NCBI GenBank assembly: GCA_964530215.1
Contig: CAZHAJ010000087.1
Location: forward strand, 1-7,489
DNA: 7,489 nucleotides
Direction of reading: 5' to 3'
Origin: JAAXTT01 sp964530215
GTDB lineage: Bacteria; Bacillota; Desulfotomaculia; Desulfotomaculales; Desulfocucumaceae
The position numbers and the translations under genes were made by a program. Shown here piece after piece: positions 1 to 5,713 of this stretch. Position 1 is the first letter of the stretch. Every line of letters begins with the position of its first letter. The notes under the pieces are model-generated. The model had not been told where the DNA came from and ran no database searches. It saw only the letters and a program-made list of their open reading frames with translations.

Positions 1-689
1 TCAAAAAAAACTGTTCTTGTTTTTCCCCTTAAATAAAGTACGCCGGGTAGTACATAATCAACCCCACAAATAGAAGCATGATAGTAAAGTGAATTTATAT
101 TATCAAATCCATCTGTTATAAGGGGGATAACGGGCATAAAATGAAGGCCGGTAGAAGCATTTGTTTCTGAGAACAATTTTAACATTGCAAACCTTTTGTG
201 GGAAGGTACGCCTTTGGGTTCAATCTCACGGCGAATACTTTCATCTATGCAGGTTACTGTTGCTGCAATATTAACGTATGTAATGTTGGCAAGCTTCTCA
301 ATCAGTTCATAGTCTCTCAAAATTAAATCTGATTTAGTGGAGATTATACAGGGTGTTTTATATTTTATCATCAGCTGCAAGATTTCAGGCATCAGTTTAT
401 AGTGTTCTTCTATCGGCTGATAGCTGTCAGTAACCCCGCCGATATTTACAACTTCTCTTTTCCAATAAGGGCTTCTAAGTTGTTTTTCCAATTGATCTAC
501 AATATTGATTTTTACATATATATCATCAAAAAAATGTGCCGAGTTTTTGTATTGATGGGTATATATTGCATAGCAATATATACACCCATGCTCACAGCCG
601 CGATATATATTTAGATCCCATGAATAAGGAGTTTTTCTCTTGAGTTTATGGCAGGCTGAATTAACGGTAATTTCCTTAAAGTTGGTCAT
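1..689 (-). CDS. SPL-family radical SAM protein (3' end beyond window)
   Basis: The reverse strand opens at ATG 689 behind a GGTGGAG ribosome binding site and stays open for 229 codons to the left edge, so the C-terminus is missing. The radical SAM cluster motif is C32-x3-C36-x2-C39, within GCEHGCIYCYA, as in the spore photoproduct lyase-like (COG1533) family. Other family-like stretches are GGVTDSYQPIE (about 84-94), STKSDLILRD (about 117-126) and EPKGVPSHKR (about 157-166). Known family chemistry is reductive cleavage of S-adenosylmethionine at a [4Fe-4S] cluster; most members outside true spore photoproduct lyase have no assigned substrate, and I see nothing that assigns one here. Intact relatives are usually near 280-300 residues, so roughly 50-70 residues lie outside. 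It is divergent from the next gene, with 128 bases between the starts. Family is confident; function is unknown. Confidence 0.88.
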   Translation of the reverse strand, partial: MTNFKEITVNSACHKLKRKTPYSWDLNIYRGCEHGCIYCYAIYTHQYKNSAHFFDDIYVKINIVDQLEKQLRSPYWKREVVNIGGVTDSYQPIEEHYKLMPEILQLMIKYKTPCIISTKSDLILRDYELIEKLANITYVNIAATVTCIDESIRREIEPKGVPSHKRFAMLKLFSETNASTGLHFMPVIPLITDGFDNINSLYYHASICGVDYVLPGVLYLRGKTRTVFF

Positions 690-817
690 TTGTCTCCACC
701 TATAATAAAATGCAATTTTAATTAGTAAGTATAGTTTTTATTAAAAATTGTATTTATAATTATATACAGCATTGTCTATGCTAGTCCAACCTCACTTCAA
801 ATAAAAAAGGAGAAAAT
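690..817. promoter_or_regulatory. Divergent intergenic region, radical SAM gene / zupT
   Basis: This AT-rich spacer must hold the promoters of two divergent genes. A perfect TATAAT lies at 755-760 on the plus strand, but no good -35 hexamer stands 16-18 bases ahead of it. On the minus strand a TATACT-like -10 is present near 730-735, again without a clear -35. I see no convincing operator or riboswitch. Promoter assignment is weak inference. Confidence 0.3.
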
Positions 818-1630
818 ATGGAAGTAGGTACAAAGGATATTTTATTCGCCTTTACCTTAACTTTAATTGCAGGACTATCCACAGGTATAGGCAGTACACT
901 GGCTTTTTATACAAAACAAACTGACAAGAAATTTTTATCAGGAGCTCTGGGTTTTTCTGCCGGGGTAATGATCTATGTTTCCATGATTGAAATTTTTGCA
1001 AAATCCAGGAGTTCTTTGGAACTTGTTTATGGATCTCCCAAGGGATATTGGATTACTGTAATTTCATTTTTTGCAGGGGTTGCCTTGATTGCCTTGATTG
1101 ATAAATATGTTCCAAGTTCTGAAAACCCACATGAAATAAGAGATGTCAGCGAAATGGAGCAGACAAAGACAGATGACCAAGCGTTATTGCGCATGGGAAT
1201 GTTCTCGGCTTTAGCCATTACAATACATAATTTCCCGGAGGGCTTGGCCACCTTTATCAGTGCCATACAAGACGTTAACTTAGGCATAAGCATAGCTGTT
1301 GCGGTAGCCATTCATAACATTCCGGAAGGTATTGCTATCTCAATACCTATTTATTACGCTACCAAAAGTCGGAAAAAAGCATTCTCCTATTCTTTTTTAT
1401 CGGGATTATCTGAACCTATTGGGGCACTGATTGGGTATTTTATCTTGATGAAATTTATGAACGATGCAGTATTTGGTGTAATATTCGCAGGTGTTGCGGG
1501 TATTATGGTGTATATATCTTTGGATGAACTACTGCCTACAGCAGAAAAATATGGTGAGCACCATATAGCCATCTATGGTCTTATTATGGGGATGGTTGTA
1601 ATGGCGATCAGTCTGCTGATGTTTGCGTAA
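818..1630 (+). CDS. zupT: ZIP-family divalent metal transporter (ZupT-like)
   Basis: The product is a 270-residue polytopic inner-membrane protein expected to import zinc and other divalent metals such as iron or manganese. It carries the paired ZIP signatures HNFPEG (137-142) and HNIPEG (166-171); their His and Glu residues form the binuclear metal site in the membrane in this family. It also has SEPIGA (198-203) in a following helix and a C-terminal DELLP (236-240). About eight hydrophobic segments are readable. A hydrophilic loop at about 96-122, rich in charged residues, precedes the metal-site helices as expected. Length is close to Escherichia coli ZupT (about 257). The ATG sits five bases after AAGGAGA (807-813). 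The gene converges on bfr. Metal specificity cannot be read from the sequence. Confidence 0.93.
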   Translation: MEVGTKDILFAFTLTLIAGLSTGIGSTLAFYTKQTDKKFLSGALGFSAGVMIYVSMIEIFAKSRSSLELVYGSPKGYWITVISFFAGVALIALIDKYVPSSENPHEIRDVSEMEQTKTDDQALLRMGMFSALAITIHNFPEGLATFISAIQDVNLGISIAVAVAIHNIPEGIAISIPIYYATKSRKKAFSYSFLSGLSEPIGALIGYFILMKFMNDAVFGVIFAGVAGIMVYISLDELLPTAEKYGEHHIAIYGLIMGMVVMAISLLMFA

Positions 1631-1637
1631 ACCAGAA

Positions 1638-1687
1638 GGGGACACTTTGTTTGTGGATTTAACGATTAAAGAGAAGCAAAGTGTCCC
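1638..1687. repeat. GGGGACAC...GTGTCCC inverted repeat between convergent genes
   Basis: GGGACACTTTG (1639-1649) is the exact reverse complement of CAAAGTGTCCC (1677-1687), an 11-bp stem with a 27-base loop. The outer flanks CCAGAAG and CTTTGG extend it imperfectly. It fills the gap between the zupT stop and the bfr stop, so it could fold in either transcript and act as a two-way transcription end. Neither side has a good T-run, so it is not a textbook terminator. The GGGGAC...GTCCC pattern resembles dispersed intergenic palindromes I recall from Clostridia genomes, but copy number cannot be checked here. Confidence 0.6.
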
Positions 1688-1709
1688 TTTGGCGTAAAGG
1701 CAGAGTTTA

Positions 1710-2240
1710 TTATTCCGAACCGCCTTGGATAAATCCTTTGGAAGGAGCACCGGTAGAGGCAGGAGTCCCGGCGATACGGGCCAGGTATATATTACCCAAT
1801 TCTTGAATATGGTCATGAACATTTTCGAAATAATTCAGGTGTGCCTGCTCTTCTTCGATAATCTGTTCAAAAAGCTTTACAGAGATACTGTCGCCGTTTT
1901 CTCTGCAGACCTGAAGGAATTCATTATATGTTTCCACAGCATCTTCTTCTTGAGCTGCATCAAAGGAAAAAATGGTACTAACATCCTGTCCTTTTTCTAT
2001 AGAGCCTGCCAGCTCGGTGGTGGGTTCTCCACCAAGCTCCTTGACTCTTTCGGCAAAAGCTTCGGCGTGTCTCATCTCATCAATGGCAATGAGTTTAAGA
2101 TTTGCTGCCAACTCACCATAATCCTTATCATCTAGGTTGTAATGCTGATTCATATACTGATGAATTGCCTGAAGCTCACTGGAGCGAGCCTTATTAAGCA
2201 CTTCGATGACTTTAGCCTTCCTTGCCTCTCGACTGGTCAT
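1710..2240 (-). CDS. bfr: Bacterioferritin (haem-type ferritin-like iron storage protein)
   Basis: The 176-residue product is a four-helix ferritin-like protein. With the start used here, the dinuclear ferroxidase ligands are E22, E55, H58, E98, E131 and H134. Their spacing matches E. coli bacterioferritin (E18, E51, H54, E94, E127, H130) exactly, offset by four. M56, in DEMRHAE, falls at the position of the haem ligand Met52, so inter-subunit haem binding is likely. The expected role is cytoplasmic Fe(II) oxidation with peroxide or oxygen and iron mineral storage in a 24-mer cage. A Gly/Pro/Ser-rich tail follows helix D from about residue 157. The frame also has ATGs at 2261 and 2249, but the GGAGG overlaps or abuts both; it lies ten bases ahead of ATG 2240, which is therefore chosen. 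No clear Fur or PerR box was found upstream. Confidence 0.92.
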   Translation of the reverse strand: MTSREARKAKVIEVLNKARSSELQAIHQYMNQHYNLDDKDYGELAANLKLIAIDEMRHAEAFAERVKELGGEPTTELAGSIEKGQDVSTIFSFDAAQEEDAVETYNEFLQVCRENGDSISVKLFEQIIEEEQAHLNYFENVHDHIQELGNIYLARIAGTPASTGAPSKGFIQGGSE

Positions 2241-2385
2241 GCTAATCATTCCTCCATTCATCGGGATTTTATCAACATTTATACTTTATGTATTCTATTT
2301 TTTTCTATACATTCCTTTATAAAAAATCCTTTGGTAATGTTAATATTAAGTTATCTAATATTGATAAAAGGAGAGGATTTAGGTT

Positions 2386-2496
2386 ATGCGACAAAAAAAA
2401 CAGTGGTTTAAATATTGTCCGCCTTGATTGATAATTTATATTCTGCTGGCAGCAGGATTTGGCTTAATTTACTTGATTAAATATTTGTTTTTTTAG
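2386..2496 (+). pseudogene. Mini membrane-protein ORF broken by in-frame TGA
   Basis: ATG 2386 follows GAGAGG (2371-2376) by nine bases and encodes MRQKKQWFKYCPP, then TGA at 2425-2427. The same frame continues past the TGA for 22 codons of almost purely hydrophobic residues (L, I, A, G, F, Y, one K), a convincing single membrane span, to TAG at 2494. Read through, it would be a 36-codon basic-N-terminus, one-span peptide. A single G-to-A change in a TGG (Trp) codon would explain the break. TGA is clearly a stop elsewhere here (ferredoxin, usp). Alternatives are a 13-residue leader peptide ahead of hcp, a sequencing error, or coincidence. I do not recognise the family. Confidence 0.35.
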
Positions 2497-2539
2497 TTGT
2501 GGCAAGTGATTGCAAAACATTAAAAAAAATGCCATAGTG

Positions 2540-2551
2540 TGATTTGTATCA
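2540..2551. promoter_or_regulatory. Candidate CRP/FNR-family operator upstream of hcp
   Basis: TGAT-TTGT-ATCA is a perfect TGAT-N4-ATCA palindrome, the core of FNR-type sites, flanked by GTG and TTG. A GATAGT/TAGTTT -10-like element (2573-2580) would put transcription start near 2585-2587, about 40-41 bases from the palindrome centre. That is the class II activator position. Hcp genes in Clostridia, Thermotogales and sulfate reducers are known targets of HcpR, a CRP/FNR-family regulator responding to nitrosative stress. The specific regulator is inference. Confidence 0.45.
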
Positions 2552-2614
2552 TTGTGCAGCCAACGATGCTGAGATAGTTTAATAAGCAGATAAGAAATTA
2601 AGGAGGCACAGGAT

Positions 2615-4240
2615 ATGTTTTGTTATCAATGTCAAGAAGCGGCAAAGAACACAGGATGTAAGATTGTGGGAGTGTGCGGAAAAAGTGATGAGGTCTCAAA
2701 TCTCCAGGATCTGCTGATTTACGTTACCCGAGGCATTTCCCAGATTGTAGTTAAAGGTAAGTTGGATGTTAGTAAAATTTCTGAAACCAATCATCAAATA
2801 TTGACCAGCTTATTTATGACTATTACCAACGCCAATTTTGATGAATCGGCTATCGAGCAGCAGATTAGAAAGATGATATCTTTAAGAGATGAATTAAAGA
2901 GAACGGCACCTTTAAATGATCTTCATGATGCAGCCACCTTTGAAGTGGATTCCAAGGTTTCAATGCTTGATAAGGCAGCCCAGGTGGGTGTTCTGGCTAC
3001 CGAAGATGAGGATGTTCGTTCTCTCAGGGAAACAATTATATATGGGCTTAAAGGTATGGCCGCTTATGCGGAGCATGCTTATAATTTAGGAAGGGAAGAT
3101 TCTGAGATATATGCCTTTATTTATGAGGCGTTAGCTGCCACTTTGGATGACACTCTTACTGTGGGAGATTTAGTGGCACTGGCATTGAAAACCGGAGAGT
3201 ATGGTGTAAAAGTCATGGCCCTTTTGGACGGGGCAAACACTTCAAGGTATGGAAACCCCGAAATAACAAAGGTTAATATAGGAGTCAGGAAGAATCCCGC
3301 AATATTAATATCCGGACACGATCTCGTCGATTTGGAGCAGCTTTTGGAGCAGACGAAGGGTACCGGCGTTGATGTATATACCCATGGTGAGATGTTGCCC
3401 GGACATTACTATCCAGCTTTCAAAAAATACGATAACTTTGTGGGTAACTATGGAAATGCGTGGTGGAAACAGGCAGGAGAATTTGAATCATTCCGCGGTC
3501 CTATTTTATTTACAACCAACTGTATAGTGCCCCCAAGAAACGAAGAGGTTAGAAAGAGAATATTTACCACTGGCGCTTCAGGTTTTCCCGGATGTACCCA
3601 TATTATGCCTGATGCAAACGGCAAAAAGGATTTTTCAGCAATTATCGAAATGGCCAAGACTCTTCCTGCCCCTGATGAAATTGAAACCGGTAGCATTGTG
3701 GGCGGTTTCGCACATAATCAGGTAATTGCTTTGGCTGACAAGGTTGTAGATGCAGTCAAATCCGGTGCCATAAAGAAATTTTTTGTTATGGCGGGCTGTG
3801 ACGGCAGAATGAAATCCAGGGATTATTACACTGAATTTGCCCAGAAACTTCCTAAGGATACAGTAATACTAACGGCAGGATGTGCCAAGTATCGCTATAA
3901 CAAGCTGGACCTGGGAGAGATAGGGGGTATACCTAGGGTTTTGGATGCAGGTCAGTGCAATGATTCTTATTCCTTGGTGGTTGTCGCCCTTAAACTGAAA
4001 GAAGTATTTGGTCTTGATGATGTAAACAAGCTGCCCATTGCTTACAATATTTCTTGGTATGAGCAAAAAGCAGTGATTGTTCTGTTAGCCTTGTTGTATT
4101 TGGGAGTTAAAAACATTCATCTTGGTCCCACTTTACCTGCCTTTTTATCGCCTAATGTAGCTAGAGTTTTGGTGGATCAATTCCAAATCGCAGGCACTGG
4201 GACCGTTGATGAAGATATTAATCTGTTCATGAATGCATAA
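2615..4240 (+). CDS. hcp: Hydroxylamine reductase / hybrid cluster protein, class I
   Basis: The 541-residue cytoplasmic enzyme belongs to the prismane family, which reduces hydroxylamine to ammonia in vitro and protects against nitrosative stress by reducing NO. The N-terminal cubane cluster ligands are C3, C6, C15 and C21; the compact C-x2-C-x8-C-x5-C spacing is that of strict-anaerobe enzymes. The hybrid Fe-S-O cluster ligands are all present: H235, E259, C303, C395, C423, C448, E483 and K485. Their spacing agrees with the Desulfovibrio protein (H244 to K496) apart from a two-residue shift between C303 and C395. Length is normal. ATG 2615 lies eight bases after TAAGGAGG (2599-2606). The ferredoxin gene follows with an overlapping ORF, suggesting one transcript. 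A CRP/FNR-like palindrome lies upstream. Confidence 0.97.
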   Translation: MFCYQCQEAAKNTGCKIVGVCGKSDEVSNLQDLLIYVTRGISQIVVKGKLDVSKISETNHQILTSLFMTITNANFDESAIEQQIRKMISLRDELKRTAPLNDLHDAATFEVDSKVSMLDKAAQVGVLATEDEDVRSLRETIIYGLKGMAAYAEHAYNLGREDSEIYAFIYEALAATLDDTLTVGDLVALALKTGEYGVKVMALLDGANTSRYGNPEITKVNIGVRKNPAILISGHDLVDLEQLLEQTKGTGVDVYTHGEMLPGHYYPAFKKYDNFVGNYGNAWWKQAGEFESFRGPILFTTNCIVPPRNEEVRKRIFTTGASGFPGCTHIMPDANGKKDFSAIIEMAKTLPAPDEIETGSIVGGFAHNQVIALADKVVDAVKSGAIKKFFVMAGCDGRMKSRDYYTEFAQKLPKDTVILTAGCAKYRYNKLDLGEIGGIPRVLDAGQCNDSYSLVVVALKLKEVFGLDDVNKLPIAYNISWYEQKAVIVLLALLYLGVKNIHLGPTLPAFLSPNVARVLVDQFQIAGTGTVDEDINLFMNA

Positions 4241-4448
4241 CTTTTTTGGAGAGGAGCTTTGCCTTATAAAAGTAACCAGGGAAAACTGTATTTCCTGTGA
4301 GTTATGTGTAATGGTTTGTCCTGAGGTTTTTAGAATGGCTGAAGACGGATTTGCAGAGGCATATGTTGCTACCGTACCCGAGTCATCAAAAGATGCAGTA
4401 AGGGAAGCGGAAGATGGCTGCCCTGTTTCTGCTATCTCTGCAGAATGA
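4233..4448 (+). CDS. Monocluster [4Fe-4S] ferredoxin, likely Hcp electron donor
   Basis: This is a small ferredoxin with C19-x2-C22-x2-C25 and C63-P, numbered from ATG 4233; these four would hold one [4Fe-4S] cluster. C29, in CPEVF, is an extra cysteine at the position of the disulfide Cys of Pyrococcus-type ferredoxins, but no partner is present here. The only in-frame ATG, 4233, overlaps the hcp stop, has no ribosome binding site and adds a 12-residue leader unlike the family. A strong GGAGAGGAG (4248-4256) lies inside that leader and points at codons 4263-4268 (CTT ATA), just where ferredoxins normally begin (IKVTRENC). The true start is therefore uncertain; ATG is kept for lack of a canonical alternative. 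Adjacency to hcp suggests it feeds electrons to Hcp. The acidic composition fits. Confidence 0.88.
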   Translation: MHNFFGEELCLIKVTRENCISCELCVMVCPEVFRMAEDGFAEAYVATVPESSKDAVREAEDGCPVSAISAE

Positions 4449-4465
4449 TGTATTGTTAATATTTA

Positions 4466-4502
4466 TGGGCTTTGCCTTCAAGGCAGGCCCAGTTTCTTTT
4501 TT
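4466..4502 (+). terminator. Intrinsic terminator after hcp-ferredoxin
   Basis: TGGGC (4466-4470) and TGCC (4473-4476) pair with GGCA (4482-4485) and GCCCA (4487-4491) around a short TTCAA loop, with a small internal bulge. A T-rich tail (4493-4502, one C) follows. It starts 18 bases past the ferredoxin stop and closes the two-gene unit. Confidence 0.82.
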
Positions 4503-4545
4503 AATCCACTTGTAAGTGCAGGATAAACAGTTCTTTTCTCGAAAC

Positions 4546-4568
4546 ATTATAAAATAGCATTTTATAAT
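4546..4568. promoter_or_regulatory. Perfect inverted repeat / candidate operator at usp promoter
   Basis: ATTATAAAAT (4546-4555) is exactly mirrored by ATTTTATAAT (4559-4568) across a three-base AGC spacer. It ends next to the usp ribosome binding site. A TATAAA hexamer inside the left arm (4548-4553), with TAAACA (4524-4529) 18 bases ahead, could be the promoter; a protein bound here would cover the -10 and start. The half-sites are not in the standard PerR (TTATAAT-N-ATTATAA) arrangement. The regulator is unknown. Confidence 0.5.
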
Positions 4569-4582
4569 GAGGGGTGATCAAT

Positions 4583-5020
4583 GTGTTCAGTAAGGTTCTG
4601 CTCCCAACAGACGGCTCACCAAATTCAGAAAAAGCTATTAAAAAAGCAATGGTATTGGCCCAAAAATTAGGCTCAGAGGTAATGATTTTTCATGTGGTTC
4701 CCAGACCTACCGAAGCATATACGGCTCCGGGAATGGGTGGGTTCGCTGATGACCTTGAAGTTATAATAAGCAATCTCGAGAAAAGCGGGATGGAATTAAT
4801 AAAGAAGATAGAGAATGATTACAGCAGTTACGGAGTGAAATTTAAAACTAAATATATTATCGGCGATCCATCTGAAGAAATAATAAAAGAGGCAAAAGAC
4901 GGATATGACTCTATTGTGATGGCCAACAGAGGTCTTGGAGGAATTAAAGGGTTTTTTATGGGAAGTGTAAGCAGTAAGGTGGTAAAAAATGCTCAGTGTT
5001 CAGTTACCATAGTAAGATGA
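4583..5020 (+). CDS. Universal stress protein, single UspA domain
   Basis: The product is a 145-residue Usp-fold cytoplasmic protein. It opens MFSKVLLPTDGS with the nucleotide-pocket Asp at D10, has GDPSEEI at 94-100, and ends in a Gly-rich ATP-binding loop, N115-R116-G117-x9-G127-S128-V. The usual first Gly of the G-x2-G-x9-G-S/T motif is Ala (A114), so ATP binding is likely but slightly altered. A hydrophobic, Gly/Pro-rich insert (about 44-55) precedes helix 2, as in archaeal and clostridial forms. GTG 4583 is preferred over the in-frame GTG 4574, because GAGGGG (4569-4574) stands eight bases ahead of it and overlaps the earlier GTG; MFSK is also the normal family start. Family members act in stress survival, often with no known partner. 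It appears monocistronic. Confidence 0.9.
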   Translation: MFSKVLLPTDGSPNSEKAIKKAMVLAQKLGSEVMIFHVVPRPTEAYTAPGMGGFADDLEVIISNLEKSGMELIKKIENDYSSYGVKFKTKYIIGDPSEEIIKEAKDGYDSIVMANRGLGGIKGFFMGSVSSKVVKNAQCSVTIVR

Positions 5021-5050
5021 TAAAATGGCTTATGCTTAATAAATTTAACT

Positions 5051-5096
5051 ACGGCAGCATTTCTTAATAGTATTTTATATAAAGGGATGTTGCCGT
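5051..5096. other. Stem-loop downstream of usp
   Basis: ACGGCAGCAT (5051-5060) pairs with ATGTTGCCGT (5087-5096) with one G-U pair. The stem extends through TTCTT/AAGGG (5061-5065 with 5082-5086) to about 15 bp, with a 16-base AT-rich loop. No T-run follows, so if it ends usp transcription it is not a classic terminator. It may instead be a leader structure of the next gene. Confidence 0.45.
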
Positions 5097-5137
5097 TCTA
5101 TGTTAATGCATCGGCGAAAGTGCTCATTGAGAGGGGA

Positions 5138-5143
5138 TATAAT
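5138..5143 (+). promoter_or_regulatory. Possible -10 element for the Cys-pair protein gene
   Basis: A perfect TATAAT lies 21 bases ahead of the start codon, between the upstream stem-loop and the AGGAGGGG ribosome binding site. No convincing -35 hexamer (TTGACA-like) is present at 16-18 bases, so this is a weak call. Confidence 0.25.
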
Positions 5144-5164
5144 TAAATAAAGGAGGGGTTAGTG

Positions 5165-5449
5165 ATGAATAGACTTATGGAAGCACATAAGTACAGTTTT
5201 AATAACAGAAAGAAACTGTTAGAAAGAGATCAGAAGTGTGGATGTTTTTATTGTCTTAAGATCTATAGTTCGGCTCTGATTAAGGAGTGGATATTCGATA
5301 CGGCTGTATGTCCATATTGTGAGGTAGACTCGGTACTTGGAGAATATGCCGGTTATTCAGTATCGAAGGAATTCTTAGGAGAAATGCGTCAGCACTGGTT
5401 TAAAGAAATAGAAATATTAGAACAAAAAAAACAAAGCCGATCTAAATAA
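5165..5449 (+). CDS. Small conserved Cys-pair protein, function unknown
   Basis: This is a 94-residue soluble protein with no signal peptide or membrane span. It has a basic N-terminus with HKYSFNNRKKLLE (9-20), CGCFYC (C25, C27, C30), a spacer with IKEWIFD, then CPYC (C49, C52) followed by EVDSVLGEYAGYSVSKEF. The C27-x2-C30 and C49-x2-C52 pairs look like a four-cysteine zinc site. From memory this layout matches a conserved 'cytoplasmic protein' family of unknown function in Firmicutes and other bacteria; I do not assign a role. ATG 5165 is eight bases after AGGAGG (5151-5156); GTG 5162 directly before it is an alternative. The C-terminal QKKQSRSK is encoded by the left arm of the terminator. 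It is likely monocistronic. Confidence 0.78.
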   Translation: MNRLMEAHKYSFNNRKKLLERDQKCGCFYCLKIYSSALIKEWIFDTAVCPYCEVDSVLGEYAGYSVSKEFLGEMRQHWFKEIEILEQKKQSRSK

Positions 5450-5470
5450 TGCCGGCTTTGTTTTTTTTAT
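5424..5470 (+). terminator. Strong intrinsic terminator overlapping the CDS end
   Basis: ACAAAGCCG (5431-5439) pairs perfectly with CGGCTTTGT (5453-5461) around a 13-base loop that contains the stop codon. Runs of A (5424-5430) and T (5461-5468) extend the stem and supply the T tail. The A-run makes it usable from the other strand as well. Confidence 0.88.
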
Positions 5471-5599
5471 ACCTACCCATTAAAGTTTGATAACTCTGTG
5501 GACAAAGAGGCACTTGTAATGATGCAGGAAACATGGGAATTTTACAAGCCACTTAAATTGTTATTTGATGTTGACAGAATAGAAATGGTAGGTAAATAA
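5450..5599 (+). pseudogene. Orphan C-terminal coding fragment
   Basis: The frame is open from just after the 5447 stop to TAA 5597. From about 5471 it reads like protein: YPLKFDNSVDKEAL, then VMMQETWEFYKPLKLLFD and VDRIEMVGK. No ribosome binding site precedes the only starts (GTG 5498, ATG 5519), and the open frame runs directly out of the terminator, so it looks like the tail of a gene whose front was lost. The ending weakly recalls the LDP-x-x-ILNPGK ending of FAD-linked oxidases such as GlcD, but that is a guess. Confidence 0.3.
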
Positions 5600-5713
5600 A
5601 TTAGCGGTAGCTAATACCGTTTGTGATTGTATGGCAGGAATAAGGAACATTTTTGGAGAATTTAGAATAAATCATATAAAATATTATATAAATCACTAAT
5701 TGGGGGAGTTTGC

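Larger units (their letters stand above)
2241..2614. other. Spacer between divergent bfr and hcp
   Basis: This 374-base stretch has no intact conventional gene. On the minus strand it carries the bfr leader, with a TATAAA hexamer near 2281-2287 but no good -35. On the plus strand it holds the broken mini-ORF (2386-2496), then the CRP/FNR-like palindrome and the presumed hcp promoter. The segment at 2340-2366 is very AT-rich, with repeated AATATT motifs and a TAATAT -10-like hexamer that could serve the mini-ORF; this is weak. Confidence 0.5.

Noticed and set aside
402..614. Plus-strand open frame of 70 codons
   Set aside because: It is antisense to the radical SAM gene, which has a cluster motif and a ribosome binding site; the frame has neither.
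1..689. True spore photoproduct lyase (splB)
   Set aside because: The fragment matches the wider SPL-like radical SAM family, and the window lacks the C-terminal region needed to test for the lyase's conserved cysteine, so no symbol is given.
1027..1822. Minus-strand frames opposite zupT and its 3' flank
   Set aside because: They are mirror frames of a clear transporter gene with no independent start signals.
1725..2411. Two plus-strand frames (1725-2135 and 2142-2411) overlapping bfr
   Set aside because: They are antisense to bacterioferritin, whose ferroxidase residues are all in place; these frames show no domain and no ribosome binding site.
2425..2427. TGA as selenocysteine in the mini-ORF
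   Set aside because: No stable hairpin suited to a bacterial SECIS directly follows within the expected few bases, and the following sequence is a membrane span rather than a redox motif.
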